From contig NC_135726.1 in the NCBI RefSeq assembly GCF_964656455.1, forward strand, positions 31,649,930-31,713,929: a stretch of DNA of 64,000 bases. Direction: 5' to 3'. The notes under the pieces were generated by a model. The model was not told where the DNA came from, ran no database searches, and saw nothing but the letters and a program-made list of their open reading frames with translations. Below, piece by piece: positions 10,271 to 20,360 of this stretch; the first letter of the stretch is position 1; each line of letters begins with the position of its first letter. The DNA comes from Halichoerus grypus (Eukaryota; Chordata; Mammalia; Carnivora; Phocidae). A program made the position numbers and the translations under genes.

Positions 10271-10865
10271 TAGGACTTTCTCATTATAAAAGTAATTCAT
10301 GTGAGCAAATTCACATAATTCAGAAGGGTGTAGGGTAAGAAATGAGATATCCCCCCACCCACACTTATCTCTCAGATTCTCAATCCTGATCAGTGTTCTC
10401 TTTGAATCTTTACGGCACATGTAATAAATGGATATCCTTTTTCTTTTTAAACAAATGGAGCTACGCCAAACATTTGTTGCTACACTCTCTTTCAAAAAAA
10501 GTAACAATTTAAAACTTTTTTAAAAATGTTGACCTTTTTCTGTTTTAATACAGATAGCTCCTTTCCCTTATATTTAAGTGTTCCATGGTCATTCATCGTA
10601 TGGATATACCTTAAATGTTCTACCCCCCTTTCTTAACAGCCAGGTACATTGTTTCCAGGGGTTTTATTATTATTATTTCATTGAAAACATGGCAATTGCT
10701 TTAGTATTCCTCTGCAGTGACTCCCTTTTGCAAGTATGTCTGTGGGATTTATATCTGCAAGTGGAGTTGTTGAGTCACAGGATGCATGCATTTAAAATTT
10801 TGACTGTTACCACCAAGTGACCCTCCAAAAAGACGGTACCAGATTTATCGTTCCATCCATGGTGG
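10271..10865 (-). mobile_element. Old L1 3' region, minus strand, first part
   Basis: CATTATAAAAGTAATTCATG, then GTGGAGTTGTTGAGTCACAG and CTGTTACCACCAAGTGACC, the order expected in the reverse of old L1M/L1ME 3' sequence. The continuation appears at 11572, about 700 bases away. Confidence 0.65.
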
Positions 10866-10877
10866 GTGAGGATGTTA

Positions 10878-11060
10878 AGAGACTGGGCTCTGGAGTTGGT
10901 CAGCCTGAAACGAAGCATCCTTCCACCACCTCATTGCTGCAGGAGCTTGGGAAAGTTATTTAACCAAGCCCTTCGTGCCTCTGCTCATTTGAAAATGGGG
11001 ATGGAAGTCGTCTCTACATCATGAGTGGTTACAGTCCTAGATGATGAGACATATACACAC
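10878..11060 (+). repeat. MIR SINE, plus strand
   Basis: AGACTGGGCTCTGGAGTTGG, GAGCTTGGGAAAGTTATTTA, and CTCATTTGAAAATGGGGATG give the tRNA-like part and core. It sits inside the block separating two L1 pieces. Confidence 0.75.
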
Positions 11061-11571
11061 TTAATCTGTGCCTTGCACACCGTGAGACCTGAAAGCATGT
11101 CACCTTCTGTATTGAACCTGTTGCTGCCCTGGTAGTCCATCCTTTTACCCTTAGCATTTGGGTGCTTGCCCAACCGCTCACTGTCAACCCCTGCATCCCC
11201 TTGCCTCCGGCTCTGCTGGCTGTGGGGGGCTGCTTTGCTCATGTGGGCTCATCGCAGGCCAGAAGGGCTGGGGAATTGATGACCAGCCCCTCCTAGCAAC
11301 CTTTCACCCGTGTCCGGCGGGAGTGGGTGTGTGAGCCCCCCAGGTCCCTCACCTCTTGGTCGAAGGAACTCTGAGGGCTCCCTGTGCCTCCCCAACACCA
11401 CCCTCCACTTCCTCAGTGGACTTGGGCTCCCATCACCAGGGCAACACGCTTCTCCCTTCACTTCCTCCTCTGAAGCCCCAACCCCGCTGCTCCCAAGGGC
11501 CCCTTCCATATCAGCTAGTTGCACTCAAACCTGTGTCTCAGGGGCTGCTTCAGGGGGTTCCAAATTAGGAT
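11061..11571. other. GC-rich unique block between two L1 pieces
   Basis: No repeat or gene recognised. Overlapping frames of 91, 87 and 70 residues arise from GC-rich, stop-poor DNA in several frames at once, with no homologue that I recognise. Confidence 0.45.
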
Positions 11572-11860
11572 GAATTTTAAGCCTTGCCAATCTTTTTTTT
11601 TTTTTTAAGATAATGTTTTATTTTTATTTAATTATGAGGGAGATTGGCCTTCTTTTCATGTAACTGGCCAAATACCTTGCTCTTCTCTGCTATCAGCCTA
11701 TTCTTGTACTTTGCTCGTGTATCTATTGGGCTGTTTGTCTTTTCCTTATTGATTTGTAAGAGCTCTTTGTAAATAATAAAAATTAGCCCTTTGTCTATTA
11801 TGTGATGCTGCTTCCCACATTGTTGCTTAGCTTCTGACTTTGTTTAGGATTCGTTTGTTT
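11572..11860 (-). mobile_element. Old L1, minus strand, continuation
   Basis: CTTGCCAATC, then ATTGGGCTGTTTGTCTTTTC and CTTATTGATTTGTAAGAGCT follow in the order that continues from 10865. A poly-T insertion occurs at about 11591-11605. Confidence 0.65.
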
Positions 11861-11861
11861 C

Positions 11862-11935
11862 TTTCTTTTCTTCTCTTCTTCTTCTCTCTCTCTCTTTTTT
11901 CATTTCTTTCTTTTCTTTTCTTTTTTTTTTTTTTG
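11862..11935. repeat. CT-rich low-complexity tract
   Basis: TTTC, TTCTTC and TCTC units end in a T14 run. Confidence 0.9.
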
Positions 11936-12478
11936 CCATATAGATGTTTCAAATTGTAACATAATCAACAAGAAGCTCAGATTTAAAATCATTGTTTCTT
12001 TCCCCTCATTTACTGCTTTGGTTTCAGTTCTTCCCATAAAAGAGGCAAATATGACAGATGACACACTCAGCCAAGAAGAAGGCTTATCTATTCACAGATG
12101 AGTTTATATATAAATACATATAGTTAAAAATTATAATAAAATTATAGATACCATGTTACAAACACACACACACAGAGTGAAGTTCTAGCCTTAACTTCTC
12201 ATCTCTCCCCTCTGGAAATGATCCATGTGTGACTGACTGCAGAATTCTGTGTTCTCGGTAGATTTCTCTCTTCTTTTATAAACCAAGTTTACAACATCAA
12301 CTCGTTTCCCTGTGGTCTAGGCTAGCCTAGGCAGAAATCACTGCCTGCATGTAACATCCATTGTGGAGAATTCTTGATTTCTCTGTGTGTAACTTCACTA
12401 GGTACTGATAATTATAACTGCATGTTTAAAGTTCCACCAATCTCTCTTTTTTATTTTATTTTTAAATTTTTAATTATT
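11936..12478. other. AT-rich unique sequence
   Basis: No gene seen. It contains a short CA run at about 12162-12175 and A/T-rich words. No repeat family is firmly recognised. Confidence 0.4.
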
Positions 12479-12681
12479 TTTTAAAAGATTTTATTTATTT
12501 ATTTGAGAGAGGGAGAGAGAGGGAGAGCCCGTGAGAGCTCAAGCCGGGGAGAGGGAGAGGGAGAGGGAGAAGCAAACTCCCCACGGAGCAAGGAGCCCAA
12601 CGCAAGGCTCAATCTCAGGACTCTGGGATCATACTTGAGCCGAAGGCAGACACTTAACTGACCGAGCCACCCAGGCGCCCC
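12479..12681 (-). mobile_element. CAN SINE, minus strand
   Basis: AAAAGATTTTATTTATTTAT, a GAGAGGGAGAGGGAG middle, and head GAGCCACCCAGGCGCCCC. The T-rich left flank obscures its target duplication. Confidence 0.93.
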
Positions 12682-13164
12682 TTTCTTCTCTATATCTTAA
12701 GATTTAAGGTTTGTTTGATTGTTTTCCCTCTGCTTCCATTGCATCTTGCAAAATGCCCGCAGCCTAGGTTTGGGCTATTTGCTTGGTGCCGCGGCGTCCA
12801 CACCTGCCATGCTGTGATTTAGCTGTGTTTAGCAGCTTGGCTAGACTACCGGGGCGGGGAGAGGGCTCTGCCACACTCAGGTGGCATGCAACCTGAGTTC
12901 TATGCACAGATGTACTGTGCAGCTTCAGGTGGACAGCTCCGTGGTGGGTCAGGCATGGATTCCCTGACGTTACCCGTGCTCCGTTATTAAGTACCTCCTT
13001 GGCTGCAGACACTGGTCGTGGTGGTTTGGGGGAGGGTGCTCTTTAACCATTTTACACCCACTCTATGGCTGTAACACAAGCACATTGGTGGTGTGAGTGG
13101 AGGCTCCAGACACTTTTTTCCACTTCTCTAGGTCACCAAATGATACCAAGAAATGTGAAAGCAT
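12682..13164. other. Unique sequence
   Basis: Mixed composition. An 82-residue minus-strand frame at 12764-13012 has no recognisable domain, and no repeat is recognised. Confidence 0.4.
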
Positions 13165-13178
13165 TTCTTTCTGTTCCC

Positions 13179-13296
13179 TTTTTTTTTTAAAGTAGGCTCC
13201 ACGCCCAGTGTGGGCTTGAACTCACAACCTTGAGATCAAGACCTGAGCTGAGATCAAGTGTTGGACACGTAAACGACTGAGGCACCCAGGCGCCCC
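13179..13296 (-). mobile_element. Older short CAN SINE, minus strand
   Basis: TTTTTTTTAAAGTAGGCTCC, GTGGGCTTGAACTCACAACC, and head GCACCCAGGCGCCCC. TTCTTTCTGTTCCC on the left and TTCTTCTGTTCCTC on the right form the target duplication. Confidence 0.92.
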
Positions 13297-13316
13297 TTCT
13301 TCTGTTCCTCAATGAT

Positions 13317-13615
13317 GTTCGGCTCATTCCTACCTCAGGGGCATGTCTGCTTGCTCTTCTCCTTCCATATTATTTCAGTCTCTGTTCAAATGTTCGGCCC
13401 TGCCCACTCCACCTGAAGAAACCACCTCTGCCAACCATGTACTGTTACCTCTCCATTGTTATTATTTTTGCCAAGCACCGATCTCCACCTGGAGTTGAGT
13501 TATGTATGGGTTTGCTTGCTTGTTACAGTCTCCCTGCTAGAACATGCCCTCCGTGAGGGCAGGGACTCTGTCTGGGATCTCTAGCACCTGACTGACATGC
13601 AGTAGGTACTCCAAG
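13317..13615 (+). repeat. L2 LINE 3' region, plus strand
   Basis: TACCTCAGGGGCATGTCTGC, TCTGTTCAAATGTTCGGCC, and CCGTGAGGGCAGGGACTCTG, then CATGCAGTAGGTACTCC. These landmarks are in the correct L2 order. Confidence 0.8.
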
Positions 13616-13689
13616 TGATGGCCAACATGATTCTTCCAGGAGAGGAGGGATCCAGGCTGCTCAGCGGTGGGAATATGGATGGCCCCTCA

Positions 13690-13712
13690 ACTGGGGGAGG
13701 GGGCGGGGGCGT
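13690..13712 (+). repeat. G-run cluster, quadruplex potential
   Basis: GGGGGAGGGGGCGGGGGCG provides closely spaced G-runs on the plus strand. Confidence 0.6.
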
Positions 13713-13938
13713 CCTGACCCCTCCTCACTGGCTTCGCGGTCATGGTGCCCGCGGACTGGATGTCTCCCAGTTTTCAGAGGACAGAGCACTCGGCTCAGAC
13801 TCTGTCCAGGGCATCACTTGTATTTAAAGTCCCCAAAGGGATGTGACTCACTCTACCATGTCCAGTGGAACTTGGAGTCTGCTCTAGAAGAACAGGAGAG
13901 CCATTTCGAGAGGAGCCCAGAGCCTAAGAAGCCACTGT

Positions 13939-13976
13939 CGGGTGGAGGGGGTGGAGGGGTGGAGGGGTGGAGGGGA
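13939..13976 (+). repeat. GGGGTGGA short tandem repeat
   Basis: About four copies of an 8-9-bp GGTGGAGGG unit, all G-rich on one strand. Confidence 0.85.
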
Positions 13977-14164
13977 AAGACGTCCCTGCCTTGGTAAAGG
14001 CCGCAGAAATCCCGAGAAGAAGAAGTAAATACCCTTGTAGTTACCAGCGAACTTTCCAGTGGGTGGGTGTGCCCACACAGGAAAAGGAGATGGCCCGCAG
14101 GACTGAAAGAAAACCGGCTCGAGGTTATAATACATGATTTCAAAGGCAGCACAGAGAAGTTAAG

Positions 14165-14312
14165 TGCCCTGTGTCCTTCTCAGCCTCTCCTTCTGCATTT
14201 CTGCCTCTTTCTCTGCCTCCGTCCCTGTCTGTCTCTCTTCCTCTCGATCCTTCTTTCATGCTCCGTGTATGTGTTCAAATGTCTGTCTCTCTCTCCCTCT
14301 GCGCTCCTTTGA
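14165..14312. repeat. CT-rich low-complexity tract
   Basis: Repeated CTCT, CTGTCT and CCTCT words on the plus strand. They create a spurious plus-strand frame, not a gene. Confidence 0.8.
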
Positions 14313-14379
14313 TGGTACATGTGTAAACGGATGGTTTAGCATGTGAGCTCATCAGCAGCCATTTGAACGGATTCCATAA

Positions 14380-14700
14380 AAACTTTCTGAAACCAAATCA
14401 AATGAAAACCAACCCATAAACCGGGTTGAACAAAAGGGCTCTTTGGACTTGAAAAGGTTAGAGAAGACTGCAGGGGCCTCACACACCGTTCGATCACGTT
14501 CGAAGCTGGGGTTTTAATTTAGTTTTTCTATTTCCCCCGTAGAAGTTCCTCACTGCTCAGCTGCTAATGCATTTCCAACTGAAATTTTGTAAATTATATT
14601 GGGAAACATTCTCAGCTAGAATAGATTGTGCAAGCTTTCATAATGGCTTCCCGCTGCTGCTTCTGGCAATCTGGGCTCTTCGGGAGCACCGCGTGTTGCA
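14380..14700. other. Unique block, candidate conserved non-coding DNA
   Basis: No repeat found. TTTTAATTTAG, AATGCATTTCC and ATTTTGTAAATTATATTGG give an A/T-rich, complex word mix, and it passes into GC-richer DNA at about 14650. Confidence 0.25.
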
Positions 14701-15059
14701 TGCATGTCCTTAAGAACCTTCTCCATCTTACCCTCGGGACCCGCGGCTCTGCGCTCTCGATGCTGGCTGCGAGCAGACCAGACTTTCCAGCAGCCCGAAA
14801 AGCTGGGCCTTGGCATGTCCCCTGCCATCTTGCAAGGGCATCCCCTAAACCCTTCTTGTTCATCTTGAATAAACTCGCTTCCCCCCAAGTCTATGAAAGG
14901 ACATGACCCTTCTCAGGTATAGTTCACTCTGACCATGCTGTTCCTTGTCTTTAAAATCACCTGCAAAATAAAATTTCTCTCTCTTTTTTTTCCAGCCAAA
15001 CATGTAAAGCTATCCAAAATTGACTCCAATCCATTTTCCTAGCAGTTACTCCTCCTCAC

Positions 15060-15480
15060 GGATAAACCCTATCTCATCGACTTCTTTCCCCTCTCTGCTT
15101 ACACCTTGACTAGGGCCCATCCTTCACCCGGACTAGTGTGCAGCTTCCTACCTGTCTCACTGCTCGACCCCTGCCCCACTGCCCCCCCACCTCCCCCAGA
15201 CACACGCTTCACCCTCAGAATAAAACGCAACCCCTTCCTACGGTCTGCCAGGCCCTTCGTATCATTCTCTAGCTACTTTTCTCAAACACCTAAGCTCATT
15301 GCCACACCCCACCCCCACCCCAACCCACCGAAGGCCTTATATTTGCTGTTGCGTCTGCCTGGAGCCCTTCCTTAGCGCATGGCTGGTGACCTTAATTCAT
15401 TCAGGCTCAAATGTCATTTCAAGAGGTCATCCCTGTCCACCTGACTTATGCTACTAAAGTGCGTATTAATTGTTGTCTGT
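15060..15480 (+). repeat. L2 LINE 3' region, plus strand
   Basis: CCTAAGCTCATTGCCACACC, TTGCTGTTGCGTCTGCCTGG, and CATTCAGGCTCAAATGTCAT occur in L2 order. The 5' boundary is unclear. Confidence 0.75.
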
Positions 15481-15539
15481 CTCTGAATGGCACAGTGCCC
15501 CCCAATCTTTCCTTCTCGTCTCCCTTTTAGTAATACAAC

Positions 15540-15935
15540 CCACAAGTTTTACCTGGGTGGAGAGCCATCCAGCTGGAGACTACATTTCCCATCTTCCCTT
15601 GCAGCTAGATACACCCATGTGACTAAGATCAGCCCAATGGGATGCGAGCAGGAGTGACCTCTGCAACCCTCAGGTCAGGCCCTTCAAGGTCCCTGCCCGC
15701 CCTATACTTCCCTCGTTTCAGCTCTGACTAGGTGAAAGATAACACCATGCTGGGGGCTGGTAGAGCAGGGGGAGGGAACCTGGGCCCTCCATGACTTCTG
15801 GAGCAAAGCCAACTACCTCCACTCACACCCCAAGACGGCTGTTGACCTGGACTTGCAGTGAGAAATAAACCTGTGTTATTAAAGCCATTGTTGCTTGGTT
15901 TCTGTTAATGCAGCCGAGCCAATATATGCACTGAA
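15540..15935 (+). mobile_element. ERVL-class LTR relic, plus strand
   Basis: GACTACATTTCCCATCTTCC, AGCCCAATGGGATGCGAGC, and the end AGTGAGAAATAAACCTG then TATTAAAGCCATTGTTGC. A second copy of the same family lies at 59445-59800. No coding region; the name is uncertain. Confidence 0.6.
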
Positions 15936-16060
15936 ATTCACCAATAAACTCTCAGCTCCAAGAGGACCGGGATCTGTATCCCAGCACTTGGACCAGTGAT
16001 TGGCGCATAGAAGGCCCTGGATAAGTATTTGGTGGCTGAAATTGTGAAATGAAGATGGGA
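15936..16060 (+). repeat. L2 LINE 3' end, plus strand
   Basis: AGCTCCAAGAGGACCGGGAT, CCAGCACTTGGACCAGTG, and TTGGCGCATAGAAGG then GATAAGTATTTGGTGG, the usual L2 tail. Confidence 0.7.
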
Positions 16061-16820
16061 ACGGGGAAGTTTCTGGGGGCTCAGGAATGATAGAGAGTAA
16101 GGCAGCAACTTGAAGGCAAGCGTTCCTCTGCGTAATCGGCCACCTGACGGTGGGCATCCGTGCTTGGGACAGGAGCGCCCTGGATTGGGGGCCAGGGGGC
16201 TGACCTGGGCACCGCTGCCTCCCGGCCTGGCAGCCTCCATCAGGCTTGGTCACCCTCTGATTTTCAGCATCTCTTACTGTGAAACGGAAGCCATGGTGTC
16301 ATCCAATTCTCATCACGAAGGTGCAGACAGAGAGGTGTGGGTACTACTTGGGGAAGCCCCCCAATGCCCCTCGGCGGAAGGCTATCCCTGTGTCACTAGG
16401 ACTCAGACACCTGACCCAGAGCTCCGCATGCCACCAAGGGAAGGGGGTCCCTTCCAGCTATTGCCCACCCCATAGACTTGGCCTCTAACTCAGAGTAACG
16501 ATGGCCTGGTGGCTAGGGGCTGGCCAGACTCAATCCGCTGGGAGAGGAAGGGGGATCTCGTGGAATGCAGGGCAGTTTCCTCTTTGCTTCGCTCTGGAGG
16601 CAGGTGAAGAAAACAAGGGCGAGGCAACAGGGGATGAATGCAATAGAGCCAGGAGGCGGGTAGAGGGAGTACATATCCTTAGGGCCGGAACACAGGGGAG
16701 CCACGTTCTGACCTCTGAGCCGGCCGACCATCCACATCTGGGTGAAAAACTGGAGGATTTCATTGATTTACTTATTTGTTGATTCCCGAGGTGCATCCGC
16801 TCAGAGAGCAGCCAAGTGAC
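16061..16820. other. GC-rich unique sequence
   Basis: Nothing recognised. Frames of 124, 121 and 93 residues overlap on both strands, as expected of stop-poor GC-rich DNA, and none shows a domain. Confidence 0.45.
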
Positions 16821-16824
16821 TTTT

Positions 16825-17115
16825 CAAAAACTTTACTTGGTCATTCAGCAGGCCATTATATTATACCTACTGCATACCCTGTGCTGTGCTAGGTGCTCCG
16901 GAAGGCAAGGGAGAAAGGAAAAGGACAAGCTCTCATGGAGTGCCCATCACGTTCCTTCCACATATGGGGCCAGTCTCTGCTGTGTCCTCAGAGCACCCTC
17001 CTGAGGTACAGGGTATTTTTACAGAAGATAAGGCTGAAGCTCAGAGAGGTTAAGCAACATGCCCAAGGCCACACAGCCAGGAAGAGGTGGAGTGCGGAGG
17101 GGCAAGGCCCTGCAC
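16825..17115 (-). repeat. L2/MIR relic, minus strand
   Basis: GGTCATTCAGCAGGCC and CCTGTGCTGTGCTAGGTGC resemble a reversed L2 tail. GAAGCTCAGAGAGGTTAAGC and GCCCAAGGCCACACAGCC at 17036-17082 are a clear reversed MIR core. Confidence 0.65.
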
Positions 17116-17229
17116 TAGCTGGCTCAGAAGACCATCCTCTTTCCCACAGCAAGTTTGGGGAGCCTGGGCACCACTCCCCTGACCTCTAACAACACCCTCC
17201 CTGAACTTGCTATTAGCCATTTGGTACTA

Positions 17230-17271
17230 ATAGTTATTATTATTAGATTGTCTATTTTAAAAACTCTTATT
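17230..17271 (-). mobile_element. Old L1, minus strand, 3'-end piece
   Basis: AAAACTCTTATTGG is the outer part of the L1 interrupted by the following SINE. Confidence 0.5.
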
Positions 17272-17452
17272 GGGGATGCCTGGGTGGCTCAGGTCGTGCT
17301 CCCAGCGTCCTGGCATTGAGTCCCGTGTCGGGGTCCCTGCTTTGAGGGGAGTCTGCTTCTCCCTCTGCCTCTGCCCCTCCCTGCTCCCCAGCTCGTGCGC
17401 GCTCTCTCTCTCAAATAAATAAATAAAATCTTAAAAAAATAAAAAATAAAAT
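17272..17452 (+). mobile_element. CAN SINE, plus strand, internally deleted, in old L1
   Basis: Head GGGGATGCCTGGGTGGCTCA runs straight into GGTCGTGCTCCCAGCG, so about 25-30 bases between the A-box region and the middle are missing. Perfect 15-bp duplication AAAAACTCTTATTGG at 17259-17273 and 17453-17467. Confidence 0.93.
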
Positions 17453-17955
17453 AAAAACTCTTATTGGAATATAACATATATACAGACGAGTACATATATT
17501 CATTAGGATGCAGCTCAATGGATGTTCACAAATATGCCCGTGTAACCAGCATCAGATGAAGAAACAGAGCATCGAAGCATCCATAAAACCCCCTCGCGCT
17601 CCCTGGCAGTCACTGCCCCCACCCAGGGGAACCCCTCCCTCGACCTCTGACAGCACAGATTCGTTTTGAACCGGTTATCCCTGGAATCAGACAGCATGTA
17701 CTCTTCTGTGTCTACCGCTTTCACTCAACATAAAGCTTAGGAGCCTCATCCACATTTTGCTGTGTGTGGTTGCATGTCTCTTGTTCTCATGGCTGCATAG
17801 TACTTCCTGCCATTCAGCTGTGTCCTGCTGATGGGCATGTGGGCACTTTCCAGGGGTGCTCCTATGAACACGAACGTCCCCGGGCACGTCTATCGGCGCA
17901 CACGTGAATCCATTCCTGGGGGATATGCACCTAGGAGGGATGAGCTAGGTGTCGC
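17453..17955 (-). mobile_element. Old L1 3' region, minus strand
   Basis: AATGGATGTTCACAAATATG, TTTCACTCAACATAAAGC, and CATGGCTGCATAGTACTTCC, then GGGGGATATGCACCTAGG. This is the reverse of a heavily diverged L1M. No coding frame survives. Confidence 0.7.
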
Positions 17956-17959
17956 ACGC

Positions 17960-18160
17960 AATCTCTCACTGCGTCCCCACAGGGACCCTGTGAGCTGGTA
18001 CAATTATTAGCCTCATTTTACAGTTGAGCGAGTTTAGGCTTAAAATGATACTCCCAAGGTCCCCCAGGTAGAAGGCAGCAGACCATATATAACCCCAGTC
18101 TCTCTGGCTTCAGAGCCCGAGCCCTTAACCCCGGCATTGTACTACCACATTCGATGCCTC
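17960..18160 (-). repeat. MIR SINE, minus strand
   Basis: CCTCATTTTACAGTTGAGCG, the TACTCCCAAGGTCCCCCAGG core, and GAGCCCGAGCCCTTAACC at the tRNA-like end. Confidence 0.8.
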
Positions 18161-18239
18161 TGCCTCTTCATCTAGGCGCTTTAAAAACCCCACACAGACA
18201 AACAAGACCCACTTTGAGAGAGCTGGCCTCATGGAGGGC

Positions 18240-18414
18240 TGGCCAAGAACACAGACGCTGGAGTGGGACTGCGTGGGTATCGACCACCCCTTAAGAGCCT
18301 CATGACCTTGGACAAGGTGCTTTACTTTTCTGTATCACAGTTTCCTCCTCTGTAAATTAGGGGTGGCTGTGAGGATTAGATGGGTTTAAAATGAGATTTA
18401 AAATAGCTAGAGCA
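18240..18414 (+). repeat. MIR SINE, plus strand, split by a SINE
   Basis: GACGCTGGAGTGGGACTGCG, ATGACCTTGGACAAGGTGC, and TTTCCTCCTCTGTAAATTAG. The 3' part resumes after the CAN SINE at about 18640, with AATAAATGTTAGTTAGTGG. Confidence 0.8.
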
Positions 18415-18624
18415 GGGGCGCCTGGGTGGCTCAGTGGGTTAAGCGTCTGCCTTCGGCTCAGGTCATGATCCCAGAGTCCTGGGATCGAGCCCCGCATCGG
18501 GCTCCCCGCTCAGTGTGCAATCTGCTTCTCCCTCTCCCTCTGCTGCTCCCCCCTACTCGTTCTCTCTCTCTCTCTCTCTCTCAAATAAATAGGTAGAATC
18601 TTTAAAAAATAAATAAATAAAAAT
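18415..18624 (+). mobile_element. CAN SINE, plus strand, inside a MIR
   Basis: Near-consensus: GGGGCGCCTGGGTGGCTCAG to a CT repeat and CAAATAAATAGG. The flanks AAATAGCTAGAGCA (18401-18414) and AAATCGCTGGAGCA (about 18626-18639) are the diverged target duplication. Confidence 0.95.
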
Positions 18625-18700
18625 AAAATCGCTGGAGCATCCCCAGCACGGGCAAACACAATAAATGTTAGTTAGTGGTTAGTAATACTGTGGAATGAGT
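18625..18700 (+). repeat. MIR 3' remainder after SINE
   Basis: GAGCATCCCCAGCACGGGC and AACACAATAAATGTTAG match the end of the MIR that begins at 18240. Confidence 0.7.
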
Positions 18701-19084
18701 AACTCCGCATGGTTACAAGGCAAAATACAAAGCAAAATAACCCTAACAGCAGGTTTCACACTGTGTGGTTTGCACCTGGTTGTTACAGCTGGAGGGGGGC
18801 TCAGTGGTCTTGGAGTCCAATCTTACAGACGGGAAAGCGGAAGCAACAGGAGAGGAAACCCTTCCTCCAGGCCACACAGCCAGCTCACGGAAGGGTGCGA
18901 AGGCCCTGACCTCCAGCCACGTGCCCTCCTTCATGACCACCATGCTGCTCTTGGAGGAAGGAAAGCTCCCGATTTGTTGCTTTTGCTCCATTCAAAGGTT
19001 TTCACGTCAATGGTGGCACGTTGCAACACCCATTTCCCCCTCCTGCTGCTGATCTTGGTCCTTCTTTAAAGTCTTATTGTCCAG

Positions 19085-19290
19085 GGGGCGCTTGGGTGGC
19101 TCAGTCGTTAAGCGTCCACCTTCAGCTCAGGTCATGATCCCAGGGTCCTGGGATTGAGCTCCACGTCGGACTCCCTGCTCCGCGGGAAGCCTGCTTCTCC
19201 TTCTCCCACTCCCCCTGCTTGTGTTCCCTCTCTTGGTGTGTCTCTCTCTGTCAAATAAATAAATAAAATCTTTTTAAAAAATTAATAAAT
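19085..19290 (+). mobile_element. CAN SINE, plus strand
   Basis: GGGGGCGCTTGGGTGGCTCA to CAAATAAATAAATAAAATC. Target duplication AAAGTCTTATTGTCCAG at 19068-19084 and AAAGTCTCAGTGTCCAG at 19291-19307 (two mismatches). Confidence 0.95.
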
Positions 19291-19307
19291 AAAGTCTCAG
19301 TGTCCAG

Positions 19308-19755
19308 AGAAGGCTTCCAGCGAAGGTGAGCAATTCGTTCCGGTTTCCTTTGGATTTTTCTGAGTTTTAGCCTACAAATCTCACTTTGCTCGGGGGTGGT
19401 TGGTCCCACCGCCCAGCCCACTGGTCCTCTGCTGTGCCCCGCGTGTCCCCCGACTTAGCCATCCCATGAGCCCATGTGTTTCACTGGGATGCCTCCACGC
19501 AGCTGCAGAACAGGAATCGGGGAGCCAAGACTTCAAGTGATGCGGGTATTTTCCCCAAAAGACACATTGGTTACCCTTTCAGAGAAGAGTGGACGGAAAT
19601 GCAAACCAAATCCAGAAATAGGCAGACAGACATCAGTGTCTGGAGTTGGCGTGGTACTCACCAGATTATAGCCAGCTCCCGGGTTGAACATCAGAGGACG
19701 CTCACACCAAATCCGTGGGAATAATCGTATGTGCTGATGCACATATCCGCACGTG
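19308..19755. other. Unique sequence
   Basis: No gene or repeat recognised. A short hairpin, TATGTGC with GCACATA, lies at 19728-19745, next to the CA repeat. Confidence 0.4.
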
Positions 19756-19760
19756 TGTGG

Positions 19761-19797
19761 GCACACGCACACACACACACACACACACACGCACACC
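19761..19797. repeat. CA dinucleotide microsatellite
   Basis: GCACACGCACACAC type run, preceded by GCACGTGTGTGG. It is alternating purine-pyrimidine and likely polymorphic. Confidence 0.95.
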
Positions 19798-20224
19798 CAG
19801 ATACCCATTTCGTTTACCACCATCCTCAAGCTACACATAAAGGACACTCGGTAAATATTTGTCAAATGGCTGAAAACACAGATGTTTGATATGTTTGGGA
19901 CTGTGTCGTGGTCCACTGGAAAAGCAGCAGAATTAGAATCAGATGGATCTGACTTTGAGTCTCAATTCTACTGATTTAAAGGAGCTCAAATGTAAATGCC
20001 AACAGGAAACTGTAGGTCCTATAGGGAGATTAGACCATTGGAAACGGGCCCTCCCTCTCTCTCCAAAGGGGGCGGCCTCTACTCATTTCCAGGGTCCCCT
20101 GCCAAATAGCAAATCTGGACTTTTTTTTAGAGGGGGAGGGGGAAGAGGGTCAAGTGTTCTGATTTTTAAATGTTGGGAGCTAATAAAAAACACAAACCGA
20201 ACCAGACAAAAAATACCGTGTGTG
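19798..20224. other. Unique sequence
   Basis: No repeat or gene recognised. It contains a G/A-rich patch at about 20127-20150. The 157-residue frame beginning at 19943 is not convincing. Confidence 0.4.
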
Positions 20225-20360
20225 CCAAGTAAAACAGAACCAAGGCCTGGGCTGGGTTCTCAGGCCCCTGGGTTTGCAACCTCTGGCTTTCAAGTTATGG
20301 ACACTTGGGCACATCTGTGTCTCCCCGTGCCTCAGTTTCTTCAGCTGAAAAACGAGGAGG
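20225..20360 (+). repeat. MIR SINE, plus strand
   Basis: CCTGGGTTTGCAACCTCTGG and CCGTGCCTCAGTTTCTTCAG with AGCTGAAAAACGAGGAGG. Confidence 0.65.

Noticed and set aside
18415..18500. tRNA-like sequence in SINE heads
   Set aside because: These are tRNA-Lys-derived SINE heads followed by SINE bodies and A-tails, lacking an intact cloverleaf as a separate gene.
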